From Clostridia bacterium (GTDB lineage Bacteria > Bacillota > Clostridia > Oscillospirales > CAG-272), in NCBI GenBank assembly GCA_017457465.1, contig JAFTHJ010000213.1:1-14526 (forward strand): a stretch of 14,526 bases of DNA, in the 5' to 3' direction. This document shows positions 5,657-12,575 of the stretch, piece after piece (the first letter of the stretch is position 1; every line of letters begins with the position of its first letter). The notes below the pieces were generated by a model, which saw only the letters and a list, made by a program, of their open reading frames with translations, had not been told where the DNA came from and did not search any database. A program made the position numbers and the translations under genes.

Positions 5657-6550
5657 ATGAAAATAGAAGACGTTCTCAACGACCTGCAGTCGGACAGCAT
5701 AAAAAACATAATCATCGATACAGATGCTTACAACGAAATAGATGACCAGTATGCCATAGCATACGCTATGCGCTCCCCCGAGAGAATAAACATTCTGGCT
5801 TTCTGCGCCGCTCCCTTTTACAACAACCGCTCGGCCTCTTTTGCCGACGGAATGCTCAAAAGCTATAACGAAATTTTCAAAATAACCTCATTGACAGATG
5901 CAAACTGTCAAATACCGGTATATAAAGGCTCCGAGGCGCCGCTGGAAGCCGCGGACAAGCCTGTTGAATCCGAGGCGGCGGACAGGATAGCCGAGCTGGT
6001 GCTCGGCAGCGAGAAGCCGATTTATATCGTTGCGATAGGCGCTGCCACCAACGTGGCTTCGGCTATTATAAAATACCCCGAGATAGTCGATAAATGCGCT
6101 GTAATATGGTTTGGCGGTCACGCGCTCCACTATCACAACACAGACGAATTCAACCTTTCGGGCGACCTTATTGCCGCGCAGGTGCTACTCGACAGCGGTA
6201 TCCCGCTTTTGCAGATGCCCTGCTTCGGCGTATGCACAGAGTTCCTCACAACCATTCCCGAGCTTGAGCATTATATGAGCGGTAAAAACCCACTCTGCGA
6301 TTATCTGCTTGACGTTACAAGAAATTACACAGACCAGCCCTTTGGATGGTCAAAGGTAATATGGGATGTTACAGCCATAGGTGTTTTCACAACCCCCGAG
6401 GCGTATGAAATGGTAATTATGCCCCGACCTATTGTCACCGCCGACAAAACATACTCATTCGATATGGCAAGAGCGCCGTATATATACGTAAGAAAGCTTT
6501 GGAGAGACGCAATATACGCGGATATGTTCACCAAACTGACCGAAATATAA
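5657..6550 (+). CDS. Nucleoside hydrolase (IUNH family), divergent active site
   Basis: 297 residues, about the usual size. The family hydrolyses the N-glycosidic bond of nucleosides for purine/pyrimidine salvage, in the cytosol. Visible motifs: an N-terminal Asp cluster DTDAYNEIDDQYAIAYA (21-37), PIYIVAIGAATNVASAI (121-137), WFGGHA, NLSGDLIAAQVLLDSGIP (166-183) and VIWDVTAIGVFTTPE (234-248). Two departures: the Asp cluster has two extra residues compared with the usual DTDPGxDD, and Trp236 stands where many members have the catalytic His of an HD motif. The substrate may therefore not be a standard nucleoside. I chose the ATG at 5657, just after the leader hairpin, because upstream starts (such as TTG at 5618) fall inside the hairpin; no Shine-Dalgarno is visible for any of them. 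Closed by the terminator at 6561-6601. Confidence 0.8.
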   Translation: MKIEDVLNDLQSDSIKNIIIDTDAYNEIDDQYAIAYAMRSPERINILAFCAAPFYNNRSASFADGMLKSYNEIFKITSLTDANCQIPVYKGSEAPLEAADKPVESEAADRIAELVLGSEKPIYIVAIGAATNVASAIIKYPEIVDKCAVIWFGGHALHYHNTDEFNLSGDLIAAQVLLDSGIPLLQMPCFGVCTEFLTTIPELEHYMSGKNPLCDYLLDVTRNYTDQPFGWSKVIWDVTAIGVFTTPEAYEMVIMPRPIVTADKTYSFDMARAPYIYVRKLWRDAIYADMFTKLTEI

Positions 6551-6560
6551 TTCTAATATT

Positions 6561-6601
6561 GCAAAACAAAAAGGACCGCCGACCGGTCCTTTTTGTTTTG
6601 C
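6561..6601. terminator. Bidirectional terminator between nucleoside hydrolase and AbrB-type gene
   Basis: A perfect 18-bp inverted repeat, GCAAAACAAAAAGGACCG (6561-6578) and its complement (6584-6601), with a 5-nt loop. The GGACCG/CGGTCC core is flanked by A-runs on one side and T-runs on the other, so it can end transcripts from both directions; it lies 10 bp after the plus-strand stop and 8 bp after the minus-strand stop. Confidence 0.93.
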
Positions 6602-6609
6602 GGTATATA

Positions 6610-6855
6610 TTACATCTGCTGCTTGAGCTTTTCTATACAAGCTGCGCAGACTCTCTTCCCGCTGAAATATATAACATTGTCGGCATTATTGCAGAATACA
6701 CATGCGGGATGATATTTCTGCAATATTATCTGGTCGTTATCCGTGAATATCTCTATAGCGTCCTTTTCATTGATGTCAAGCACCTTGCGAATTTCAATCG
6801 GAAGCACGATTCTTCCCAATTCGTCAACTTTTCTTACAATTCCCGTAGATTTCAT
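6610..6855 (-). CDS. AbrB/SpoVT-family transition-state-type regulator with a four-Cys tail
   Basis: 81 residues. The N-terminal swapped-hairpin AbrB domain is clear: MKSTGIVRKVDELGRIVLPIEIRKVLDI ends the conserved core, followed by KDAIEIFTDNDQIILQKY (31-48). The C-terminal part has two Cys pairs, CVFC (52-55) and CAAC (70-73), 14 residues apart, suggesting a small zinc-binding knuckle, as in clostridial AbrB proteins. In Bacillus, AbrB represses stationary-phase and sporulation genes during growth. The ATG follows GAGGAG at 7-nt spacing. It has a full-consensus promoter and is divergent from spmA, with a perfect inverted repeat between them; repression of itself or of spmA is an inference. 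Confidence 0.9.
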   Translation of the reverse strand: MKSTGIVRKVDELGRIVLPIEIRKVLDINEKDAIEIFTDNDQIILQKYHPACVFCNNADNVIYFSGKRVCAACIEKLKQQM

Positions 6856-6948
6856 AAAATTCTCCTCTTTTCCTCTTTTTATTTTCTATTTTCGTCGAAT
6901 TCCGAAAAGCTCACTGATATAATGGGCTTTTCTGTCGTTTACGAGTAT

Positions 6949-6977
6949 ATTATATTCCATTTTTTGCCATTTGTCAA
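6949..6977 (-). promoter_or_regulatory. Consensus sigma-A promoter of the AbrB-type gene
   Basis: Minus strand: perfect TTGACA (6977-6972), 17-bp spacer, perfect TATAAT (6954-6949). Predicted start near 6942, giving a leader of about 86 nt. Confidence 0.88.
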
Positions 6978-6980
6978 TAT

Positions 6981-7015
6981 ATTTTTTGTAAAAAATTGGA
7001 TTTTTTACAAAAAAT
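6981..7015. repeat. Perfect 16-bp inverted repeat upstream of the AbrB-type promoter
   Basis: ATTTTTTGTAAAAAAT (6981-6996), a TGG spacer, then its exact reverse complement ATTTTTTACAAAAAAT (7000-7015). It begins 3 bp upstream of the minus-strand -35 and ends about 23 bp before the candidate spmA -35. Each arm is itself nearly palindromic. It lacks GC pairs for a good terminator, so an operator or an AT-rich UP-like element fits better. Confidence 0.7.
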
Positions 7016-7038
7016 TACATTTTATCCCATGGATTAGG

Positions 7039-7068
7039 GGAATACATCACAAAAAGGAATCATATAAT
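7039..7068 (+). promoter_or_regulatory. Candidate sigma-E-type promoter of spmA-spmB
   Basis: CATATAAT (7061-7068) differs in one base from the sigma-E -10 CATACAAT. GGAATACA (7039-7046), 14 bp upstream, is a loose match to the -35. The start near 7075 leaves the AGGAGG (7092-7097) inside the transcript. spmAB is mother-cell expressed in Bacillus, which supports the call. Confidence 0.45.
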
Positions 7069-7106
7069 GGTAGCAAAACCTGATTTTTAGCAGGAGGCAG
7101 AAGACA

Positions 7107-7712
7107 ATGCTCGGTAAAATTTTCGGAATAATATCTATACTGTCTGTTTTTTTCGGAATTATTCTCGGACACGGCGCGGAGCTTGGTAACGCCGTGCTTG
7201 ACGGTGCGCACGGAGCCGTATCACTCACGCTCTCTCTTTGCGGAATAATGAGTCTTTGGTGCGGAATTATGAAGGTATTCGAACGGGCGGGGCTTATAGA
7301 TAAGCTCTCAAGGATTCTCTCTCCCCTGCTCAAAAAATTCTTCCCCGAGGCAAGTAAAAGCGGAGAGGGACTTGGAGAGATATCGGCAAACATAAGCGCG
7401 AATCTGTTAGGCATCGGTAACGCCGCCACTCCGTTTGCGCTCAAGGCAATGGAGAAGCTTCAAAAAAACAACAGAAACAAGAAAACAGCTACCGCCGATA
7501 TGATAACCCTTGCCGTGCTAAACACCGCAAGTCTTAATCTCATTCCGACAACGATAATTGCCTTGCGCCGCGCGGCGGGCTCGGAGTCGCCATACTCTGT
7601 TATCATTCCGATATGGATATGCTCTCTGTCCTGCTCGGCACTCGCACTCGCTCTCTGCTCGGCTATGCGCTCGGTATACAAAAAGAGGGGCGACAGAGGC
7701 GGCAATGCTTGA
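7107..7712 (+). CDS. spmA: Spore maturation protein SpmA
   Basis: 201 residues, membrane protein of the nucleoside-recognition (Gate) family. Hydrophobic segments lie at about residues 3-21, 36-56, 130-152 and 160-186. Family motifs: GHGAELGNAVLDGAHGAVSL near the start, LWCGIMKVFERAGL, the segment SANISANLLGIGNAATPFAL (about 92-111) and LNTASLNLIPTTIIALR. SpmA and SpmB together are needed for proper dehydration and heat resistance of the spore core. The ATG follows AGGAGG at 9-nt spacing. The last 8 bp overlap spmB. Confidence 0.95.
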   Translation: MLGKIFGIISILSVFFGIILGHGAELGNAVLDGAHGAVSLTLSLCGIMSLWCGIMKVFERAGLIDKLSRILSPLLKKFFPEASKSGEGLGEISANISANLLGIGNAATPFALKAMEKLQKNNRNKKTATADMITLAVLNTASLNLIPTTIIALRRAAGSESPYSVIIPIWICSLSCSALALALCSAMRSVYKKRGDRGGNA

Positions 7713-8238
7713 ATACATATCCTCTCTCGCCATCCCCGCAGTCATCTGTATTGCGGGGGCGTTTATGCTTTTTGGAAAAAAGCCCTATTTCGAGAGCTTT
7801 ATTGAGGGAGCGCGGGACGGACTGAAAACGGCGGTGGGTATTCTTCCAACACTAATAGCCCTTATGATAGCGATAAATATGCTGAACGCCTCGGGAATAA
7901 CAGATTTTCTCTCCTCTGCGATATCCCCCGCTGCGGCAAAGCTAGGAGTCCCCTCCGAGCTTATCCCTTTGCTTATAACCCGTCCCGTCTCGGGAAGCGC
8001 ATCCACCGCCGCCTATTCCTCGCTCATAGAAAGATACGGCACGGATAGCTTTGTTGGACTTTGCGCCTCGGTAATTATGGGAAGCTCGGACACAATGCTC
8101 TACGTAATAGGCGTATACTTTTCCTCTGTGGGCATCAAAAAAAGCCGATACGCGATTCCCTGTGCGGCGGCAGTTATGCTTTTCTGTATATTTTTTTCCT
8201 GTCTGTTATGCAGAATATGGTTTAAAGGGGTGCTTTGA
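7705..8238 (+). CDS. spmB: Spore maturation protein SpmB
   Basis: 177 residues, a Gate-family membrane protein. Characteristic pieces are GARDGLKTAVGILPTLIALM (36-55), LLITRPVSGSASTAAYS and the C-terminal IMGSSDTMLYVIGVYFSSVG followed by IKKSRYAI, then a last hydrophobic helix. It works with SpmA in spore core dehydration. The ATG lies 5 bp before the spmA stop, so the genes overlap and are probably coupled; the ribosome binding site is weak (GAGGCGG). A longer in-frame reading from 7558 lies over spmA and was rejected. No terminator follows before the small gene at 8283. Confidence 0.93.
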   Translation: MLEYISSLAIPAVICIAGAFMLFGKKPYFESFIEGARDGLKTAVGILPTLIALMIAINMLNASGITDFLSSAISPAAAKLGVPSELIPLLITRPVSGSASTAAYSSLIERYGTDSFVGLCASVIMGSSDTMLYVIGVYFSSVGIKKSRYAIPCAAAVMLFCIFFSCLLCRIWFKGVL

Positions 8239-8282
8239 GGTCATAATAGTTAGGAAGACTTACATACTATCGGAGGTGTAAA

Positions 8283-8570
8283 ATGATACGAGGAATTCAA
8301 AGACAAATGATAATGGTCAAGACAGACAAGAGCAGTATTTTTGAAACCGCCTACTTTCTCCTGCGAACGGATATCGCGGAGCCGCCCACCGCAGAGGCGG
8401 ATATGCTCAAGGAAGCCAACCGCATAATAGAGGAAAACTATTCCCACAAAAGCAGAAAGCGGCACCGAATACGAAACCGAATAAAAGAGAGCATACCGTC
8501 ATTTATATACGGAAGTGTAACAGGGGTTGCGATATTCGGACTTATATGGCTGATATTCGCGTTAAAATAG
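8283..8570 (+). CDS. Small single-span membrane protein of unknown function
   Basis: 95 residues. It begins MIRGIQRQMIMVKTDKSSIF, has a soluble part to about residue 54, a strongly basic stretch KSRKRHRIRNRIK (56-68) and one membrane helix at about 73-93, ending four residues later. The positive charge before the helix predicts a cytoplasmic N-terminus with the tail anchored in the membrane. The ATG follows CGGAGG at 6-nt spacing. It lies 44 bp after spmB on the same strand with no terminator between and is probably co-transcribed with spmAB. I have an impression of similar small genes with N-terminal ...GV-KQ-IEIK- sequences in other clostridia, but cannot assign a function. Confidence 0.75.
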   Translation: MIRGIQRQMIMVKTDKSSIFETAYFLLRTDIAEPPTAEADMLKEANRIIEENYSHKSRKRHRIRNRIKESIPSFIYGSVTGVAIFGLIWLIFALK

Positions 8571-8589
8571 GCACGGAGATACATCGCTC

Positions 8590-8618
8590 TTGACAAAAGG
8601 AAAAATATGATGTATAAT
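8590..8618 (+). promoter_or_regulatory. Consensus sigma-A promoter of the RNase J gene
   Basis: Perfect TTGACA (8590-8595), 17-bp spacer, perfect TATAAT (8613-8618). Start near 8625, giving a leader of about 120 nt. Confidence 0.88.
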
Positions 8619-8641
8619 ATTCTTGACTTCAAATTGAATAT

Positions 8642-8709
8642 AAGTCTCGGAAGTGGCGCAGGGAGCGGTGCTGTGCTATGAAAGGGACTCGTTTTGTGCG
8701 CAATTTTTT
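8642..8709 (+). promoter_or_regulatory. Structured leader of the RNase J mRNA
   Basis: Outer stem AGTCTC (8643-8648) with GGGACT (8684-8689), inner stem GCGCAG (8656-8661) with CTGTGC (8671-8676). The GCGCA of the inner stem could instead pair with TGCGC (8697-8701), which is followed by AATTTTTT (8702-8709). The two pairings exclude each other, a layout seen in attenuators; helices are short, so this is tentative. Confidence 0.35.
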
Positions 8710-8747
8710 AACTTAAATATTATTTTCAGAAAGGATTACAATAGAAT

Positions 8748-10424
8748 ATGCCAAAAAAACCAAAAGGCAAGCTCCGTGTCATTCCCTTGGGCGGTCTGAA
8801 CGAGATTGGAAAGAATCTTACCGTTCTCGAATATGAGAATGACATTATAATCATAGATTGCGGAGTTGGATTTCCCGATGAGGATATGCTCGGCGTTGAC
8901 CTTGTCATTCCCGATATATCCTACCTCGAAGCCAACAAAGAAAAGATTCGCGGACTTCTGCTCACACACGGTCACGAGGACCATATCGGAGCTATTCCCT
9001 ATCTGCTCCGTCAGATAAATCCCCCGATTTACGGAACCAAGCTCACGCTCGGTATCATTCAGAACAAGCTTGAGGAGCATACGCTTCCGTTTGAGCCCGA
9101 GCTTGTCTGTGTGTCGGCGGGAGATGTCGTCAGACTGGGAGATTTCTCAATCGAGTTTATTCACGTAAATCACTCGATAGCTGACGCCTGTGCGTTAGCT
9201 ATAACGACACCGCTCGGAGTGGTCGTTCATTCGGGAGATTTCAAGCTCGATATAACGCCGATAGACGGCGATATGATGAACATTACAAGACTTGGAGAGA
9301 TAGGAAAGAAGGGTACGCTTCTTCTTATGTGCGAATCAACAAACGCGGAAAGAGCGGGATTTACCCCCTCGGAAAAGAAGGTCGGAAAATCTCTGGAGAC
9401 TATTTTCGCGGCAAATCGCGATAAAAGAATAGTTATAGCAACCTTCTCCTCGAATGTACACAGAGTTCAGCAAATAATCAATACAAGCGTCGCTCACGGA
9501 AGACGGGTTGCCGTTACGGGACGCAGTATGCTCAACATTCTCGGCGCCGCTGTCGAGCTTGGCTATATGAGCGTTCCCGAGGGCGTCCTCGTTGACATCA
9601 ACGAGCTGCGGCGCTTCAAGCCCGAGGAGATAACTCTTATCACCACGGGAAGTCAGGGTGAGCCTATGTCGGCTCTATACAGAATGGCTTTTGCCGACCA
9701 CTCACAGATAGTTCTCGGTCCGAGCGACCTTGTAGTTCTCTCGGCAAGTCCGATACCCGGTAACGAAAAGCTGGTCGGAAGAATAATCAACGAGCTTACC
9801 AAGAACGGTGTCAGCGTTCTTCACGACGCCGTTGCCGAGGTACACGTATCGGGACACGCCTGTCAGGAAGAAATAAAGCTTATGCAGGCGCTCGTCAAGC
9901 CGAAGTATTATATGCCCGTACACGGCGAATACAGACATCTCGCCGCAAACCGCGCTCTCGCGCAGGATATGGGTATCGACGACAGCCGTATATTCCTCTC
10001 GGACATCGGAAAGGTGCTTGAGATAGACACCAAGGGCGCGAGATTCGCGGGTACCGTTCCCGCGGGTAAGGTGCTGGTAGACGGCTACGGAGTGGGAGAC
10101 GTCGGAAATATCGTTCTTCGCGACAGACGCCACCTCGCGCAGGACGGACTTATCGTCGTGGTCGCGTCGGTGGACATAGAGGCAGGTCTGCTTCTCTCGG
10201 GCCCCGACATAGTATCGCGCGGATTCGTTTACGTCAGAGAGTCGGAGGAGCTTATGGAGGAGGTCAAGCAGGTTGCGCTTGACGCGATAAACCGTTGCCT
10301 TGACAGAAAGAGGGCTGTTGACCGTATGGAGCTTAAAAACGCCGTCAAGGACGACCTTTCAAAATACCTCTATTCCAAGACAAAGCGTAAGCCGATGGTG
10401 CTCCCCGTCATTATGAATTTGTAA
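8748..10424 (+). CDS. rnj: Ribonuclease J
   Basis: 558 residues, close to Bacillus subtilis RNase J1 (about 555). A metallo-beta-lactamase/beta-CASP nuclease with 5'-3' exonuclease and endonuclease activity in RNA decay and maturation. The catalytic zinc motif THGHEDH (His74, His76, Asp78, His79) is intact, with His142 (HVNHS), Asp164 (HSGDFKLD) and the late His of YMPVHGEYRHL. The N-terminal VIPLGGLNEIGKNLTVLEYE and ITTGSQGEPMSAL are typical of RNase J, and a C-terminal domain is present. The ATG follows AAAGGA at a long spacing (about 14 nt), with an in-frame TAG just upstream excluding an earlier start. Only one RNase J gene is in the window. It has its own promoter and structured leader; no clear terminator follows immediately. 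Confidence 0.97.
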   Translation: MPKKPKGKLRVIPLGGLNEIGKNLTVLEYENDIIIIDCGVGFPDEDMLGVDLVIPDISYLEANKEKIRGLLLTHGHEDHIGAIPYLLRQINPPIYGTKLTLGIIQNKLEEHTLPFEPELVCVSAGDVVRLGDFSIEFIHVNHSIADACALAITTPLGVVVHSGDFKLDITPIDGDMMNITRLGEIGKKGTLLLMCESTNAERAGFTPSEKKVGKSLETIFAANRDKRIVIATFSSNVHRVQQIINTSVAHGRRVAVTGRSMLNILGAAVELGYMSVPEGVLVDINELRRFKPEEITLITTGSQGEPMSALYRMAFADHSQIVLGPSDLVVLSASPIPGNEKLVGRIINELTKNGVSVLHDAVAEVHVSGHACQEEIKLMQALVKPKYYMPVHGEYRHLAANRALAQDMGIDDSRIFLSDIGKVLEIDTKGARFAGTVPAGKVLVDGYGVGDVGNIVLRDRRHLAQDGLIVVVASVDIEAGLLLSGPDIVSRGFVYVRESEELMEEVKQVALDAINRCLDRKRAVDRMELKNAVKDDLSKYLYSKTKRKPMVLPVIMNL

Positions 10425-10536
10425 AAATTTATAAAAAAGCATAAAAAACAAGCTGATATCTCCAGAAAAATTAAAGATTTTAACGAAGTTTCGAAATTGT
10501 TCATACATTGTTCAAGAAATCATCACTCAAAAATAG

Positions 10537-10542
10537 TATAAT
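10537..10542 (+). promoter_or_regulatory. Candidate -10 element upstream of the foldase gene
   Basis: Perfect TATAAT (10537-10542), but no good TTGACA at 16-18 bp; nearby TTGTTC (10509-10514) is too far away. Either a weak promoter or a coincidence. Confidence 0.35.
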
Positions 10543-10582
10543 ATTTAAGTTATATTAAGAGTGAGAGAAATCGCACTCAATA

Positions 10583-10613
10583 AACGGCGGAAGCCGATGC
10601 CTACGCCGTTTTT
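10583..10613 (+). terminator. Terminator-like hairpin in front of the foldase gene
   Basis: AACGGCG (10583-10589) pairs with CGCCGTT (10604-10610), 14-nt loop, with a run of five Ts (10609-10613). It lies 159 bp after RNase J and 28 nt before the ribosome binding site of the next gene. It may end the rnj transcript, attenuate the foldase transcript, or both, since only about 40 nt remain before the ATG and no promoter fits there. Confidence 0.6.
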
Positions 10614-10653
10614 GTTAACAAACTTAATAAAACAAAGGATAAAGGTGAACCCT

Positions 10654-12501
10654 ATGGGAAAATCTAACAGAGTAAGAGCCGAAAGAGCTTCAAAAAGTCT
10701 TTCCGCTCCCGTAAAAATCAAAACAAAAAAGAAAACAGGAATGCCTCTTTGGCTTAAAACGCTTATCGCCGCAGTAATGGCACTTGTCGTTCTCTGCGTT
10801 TGCGTGTTCGGCATTCTCTCCGCTAACGGAGTTATTATGCGTTACAGAAGTGCGCTCAAGAGCGACCACTTCAAGGTTTCCGGAAATATGATGTCGTATT
10901 ACTACTATACGCAGTATCAGAGCTTCCAGAGCCAATATTCGAGCTATATGTCATATTTCAGTCTTGACACCTCGAAATCTCTCAAGGAGCAGCAGTTCGG
11001 CGATTCCACATCAGGAAACGCATACGAGACATCCTTCCTCGGAGAATTCGACGGAACTTGGCACGACTACTTTATGAGTAAAACGACCGAGCAGACAGAA
11101 CAGATACTTATTTACTGTGAGGAAGCCTACGAAAGAGACATAACTCTTGACGACGAGGATATAGCGGAGATAGACGAGAGCCTTGAGACTCTCAAGACCA
11201 CGGCTGCCACTTACGGCTATTCCCCTAACGCCTACACCGCTAATATGTACGGCGCGGGTGTCAGCGTAAACGATGTCAAGAAGGCAATGAAGCTCTCCAA
11301 ACTCGCTGAAAAGTGTATGCTTGAGCTTCAGGATGAGATTCTTGAGGGTATATCCGACGGAGATATACAGACAAAGTACAACGAAAATAAGTCAGATTTC
11401 AACATTATCGATTATTCCTACTACACCATTGAGGTTAAGTATGAGGATATCGCGACCGAGATTCTCGGAAGCGGTTATTCCGAGGCTGAACTCAAGGAGT
11501 CGGCTGACAAGGTTCTTGAGGACTACAAGCACCACATCGAGGAGGCTAAAGCTGTAGCCGAGAAGATGAAGGCATCCAAGTCGGTCGGTGAATTCAACGA
11601 GTATCTCTACAATTACCTTGCCGATAAGTACTACGACGAAGAGATTGAAAAAATCAGCGTAGCTGACGATAAGATACCCGAAAGCGACAACGACAAAGAG
11701 ACAATAAAGAGTCAGCTCATCAAGGCGGTTGTCAGCGACATTCTCGCGGACCTCGATAAAACCGCTGCGGATTCGGTAAACAAGGACGGCAAATATACAC
11801 TTTATTCCTGCGAGGTATCCAAGGAATACGCTACCGCTATAGATTCGCTTAAGACAAAGGTATTCGACAGTGTTCTCGCCGACAAGGGTACATACCTTGT
11901 TGAAAAGGCAACCTTCGTTGAGGACGACGTCTTCTCCGAGTGGGCATTTGAGGACGGAAGAAAATCTGGAGAAACAAAGATGATTCTCGAGGGCGACGGC
12001 GCCGAGGGCGAGGTATCCGACGATGAAGGCTTCTTCACCATTTCGGTTTACTTCCTCACCGAAGCACAGCGTTGCGACGAAACACTCACAAAGAATATAA
12101 TCTATATGGTATTCACCGACAAGGAGCTTGCGGAGGATGCTATCGCAAAGTTCGAGGCGGGTGAGATATCGGCAGAGGCATTCGAGGAAATAGCTCACGA
12201 CATCGGGGCTGACGCGCACAACGAATACGATGATTACACCAAGGGTGCTCTCGGAGTTGACGCGTTTGACAAGTGGCTCTTTGCTGACGACACAACGAAG
12301 GGTGATTACACCAAAACCCCCATCGCCGCGGATGACAGCTCCTATGTTGTAGCTTACTACCACGACGACGGCAAACCCGCTTGGAAGGTTACCGTTGAGG
12401 AGACCATCTTCGGAGAGCGATTCGAGGAAAAATATAACTCTATGACAGAGGCATACACCGTCACCGTAAAGGACAATGTTCTGAAAAAGATTGGTGACTG
12501 A
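10654..12501 (+). CDS. Membrane-anchored PrsA/SurA-like foldase (degenerate parvulin)
   Basis: 615 residues. A basic cytoplasmic tail (1-35, many Lys/Arg), one membrane helix at about 36-57 and a large acidic outside part give a type II anchored protein rather than a cleaved lipoprotein: there is no lipobox. Residues about 75-250 look like a SurA_N-type chaperone region (MSYYYYTQYQSF, then alternating helices with LDDEDIAEIDESL). The C-terminal part (about 478-570) resembles a parvulin domain: IIYMVFTDKELAEDAI, then TKGALGVDAFDKWLF and SSYVVAYYHDDGKPAW. The usual ARHILV-type parvulin start is not clear, so isomerase activity is uncertain. Probable role: folding of exported proteins at the outer face of the membrane. 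I chose ATG 10654 because AAAGGTG lies 6 nt upstream; an in-frame GTG at 10561 would place the terminator-like hairpin inside the gene. Ends in a clear terminator. Confidence 0.75.
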   Translation: MGKSNRVRAERASKSLSAPVKIKTKKKTGMPLWLKTLIAAVMALVVLCVCVFGILSANGVIMRYRSALKSDHFKVSGNMMSYYYYTQYQSFQSQYSSYMSYFSLDTSKSLKEQQFGDSTSGNAYETSFLGEFDGTWHDYFMSKTTEQTEQILIYCEEAYERDITLDDEDIAEIDESLETLKTTAATYGYSPNAYTANMYGAGVSVNDVKKAMKLSKLAEKCMLELQDEILEGISDGDIQTKYNENKSDFNIIDYSYYTIEVKYEDIATEILGSGYSEAELKESADKVLEDYKHHIEEAKAVAEKMKASKSVGEFNEYLYNYLADKYYDEEIEKISVADDKIPESDNDKETIKSQLIKAVVSDILADLDKTAADSVNKDGKYTLYSCEVSKEYATAIDSLKTKVFDSVLADKGTYLVEKATFVEDDVFSEWAFEDGRKSGETKMILEGDGAEGEVSDDEGFFTISVYFLTEAQRCDETLTKNIIYMVFTDKELAEDAIAKFEAGEISAEAFEEIAHDIGADAHNEYDDYTKGALGVDAFDKWLFADDTTKGDYTKTPIAADDSSYVVAYYHDDGKPAWKVTVEETIFGERFEEKYNSMTEAYTVTVKDNVLKKIGD

Positions 12502-12510
12502 TAATTAAAA

Positions 12511-12544
12511 ATAAAATGGCATGGAAATCTCCGTGCCATTTTAT
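12511..12544 (+). terminator. Terminator of the foldase gene
   Basis: ATAAAATGGCATGGA (12511-12525) pairs with TCCGTGCCATTTTAT (12530-12544) over 15 bp with one G-U pair and an AATC loop; the Ts of the 3' arm serve as the U-run. It starts 9 nt after the stop codon. Confidence 0.85.
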
Positions 12545-12575
12545 ATCCTTATATGTTAAATTTTGAGGTATTATA

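Noticed and set aside
8240..8270. Sigma-E-like promoter GTCATAAT / 15 bp / CATACTAT before the small membrane gene
   Set aside because: Good match, but transcription would begin at about 8277, after the CGGAGG at 8271-8276, so the ribosome binding site would be lost. Probably coincidence, although a leaderless transcript cannot be excluded.
10561..10653. GTG start at 10561 for the foldase
   Set aside because: It has no ribosome binding site, and the extra 31 residues cover the terminator-like hairpin; ATG 10654 has AAAGGTG.
11392..12363. Long antisense open frame (323 codons) within the foldase gene
   Set aside because: It lies opposite a clear gene with a good ribosome binding site and has no recognisable domain; it is a by-product of codon use.
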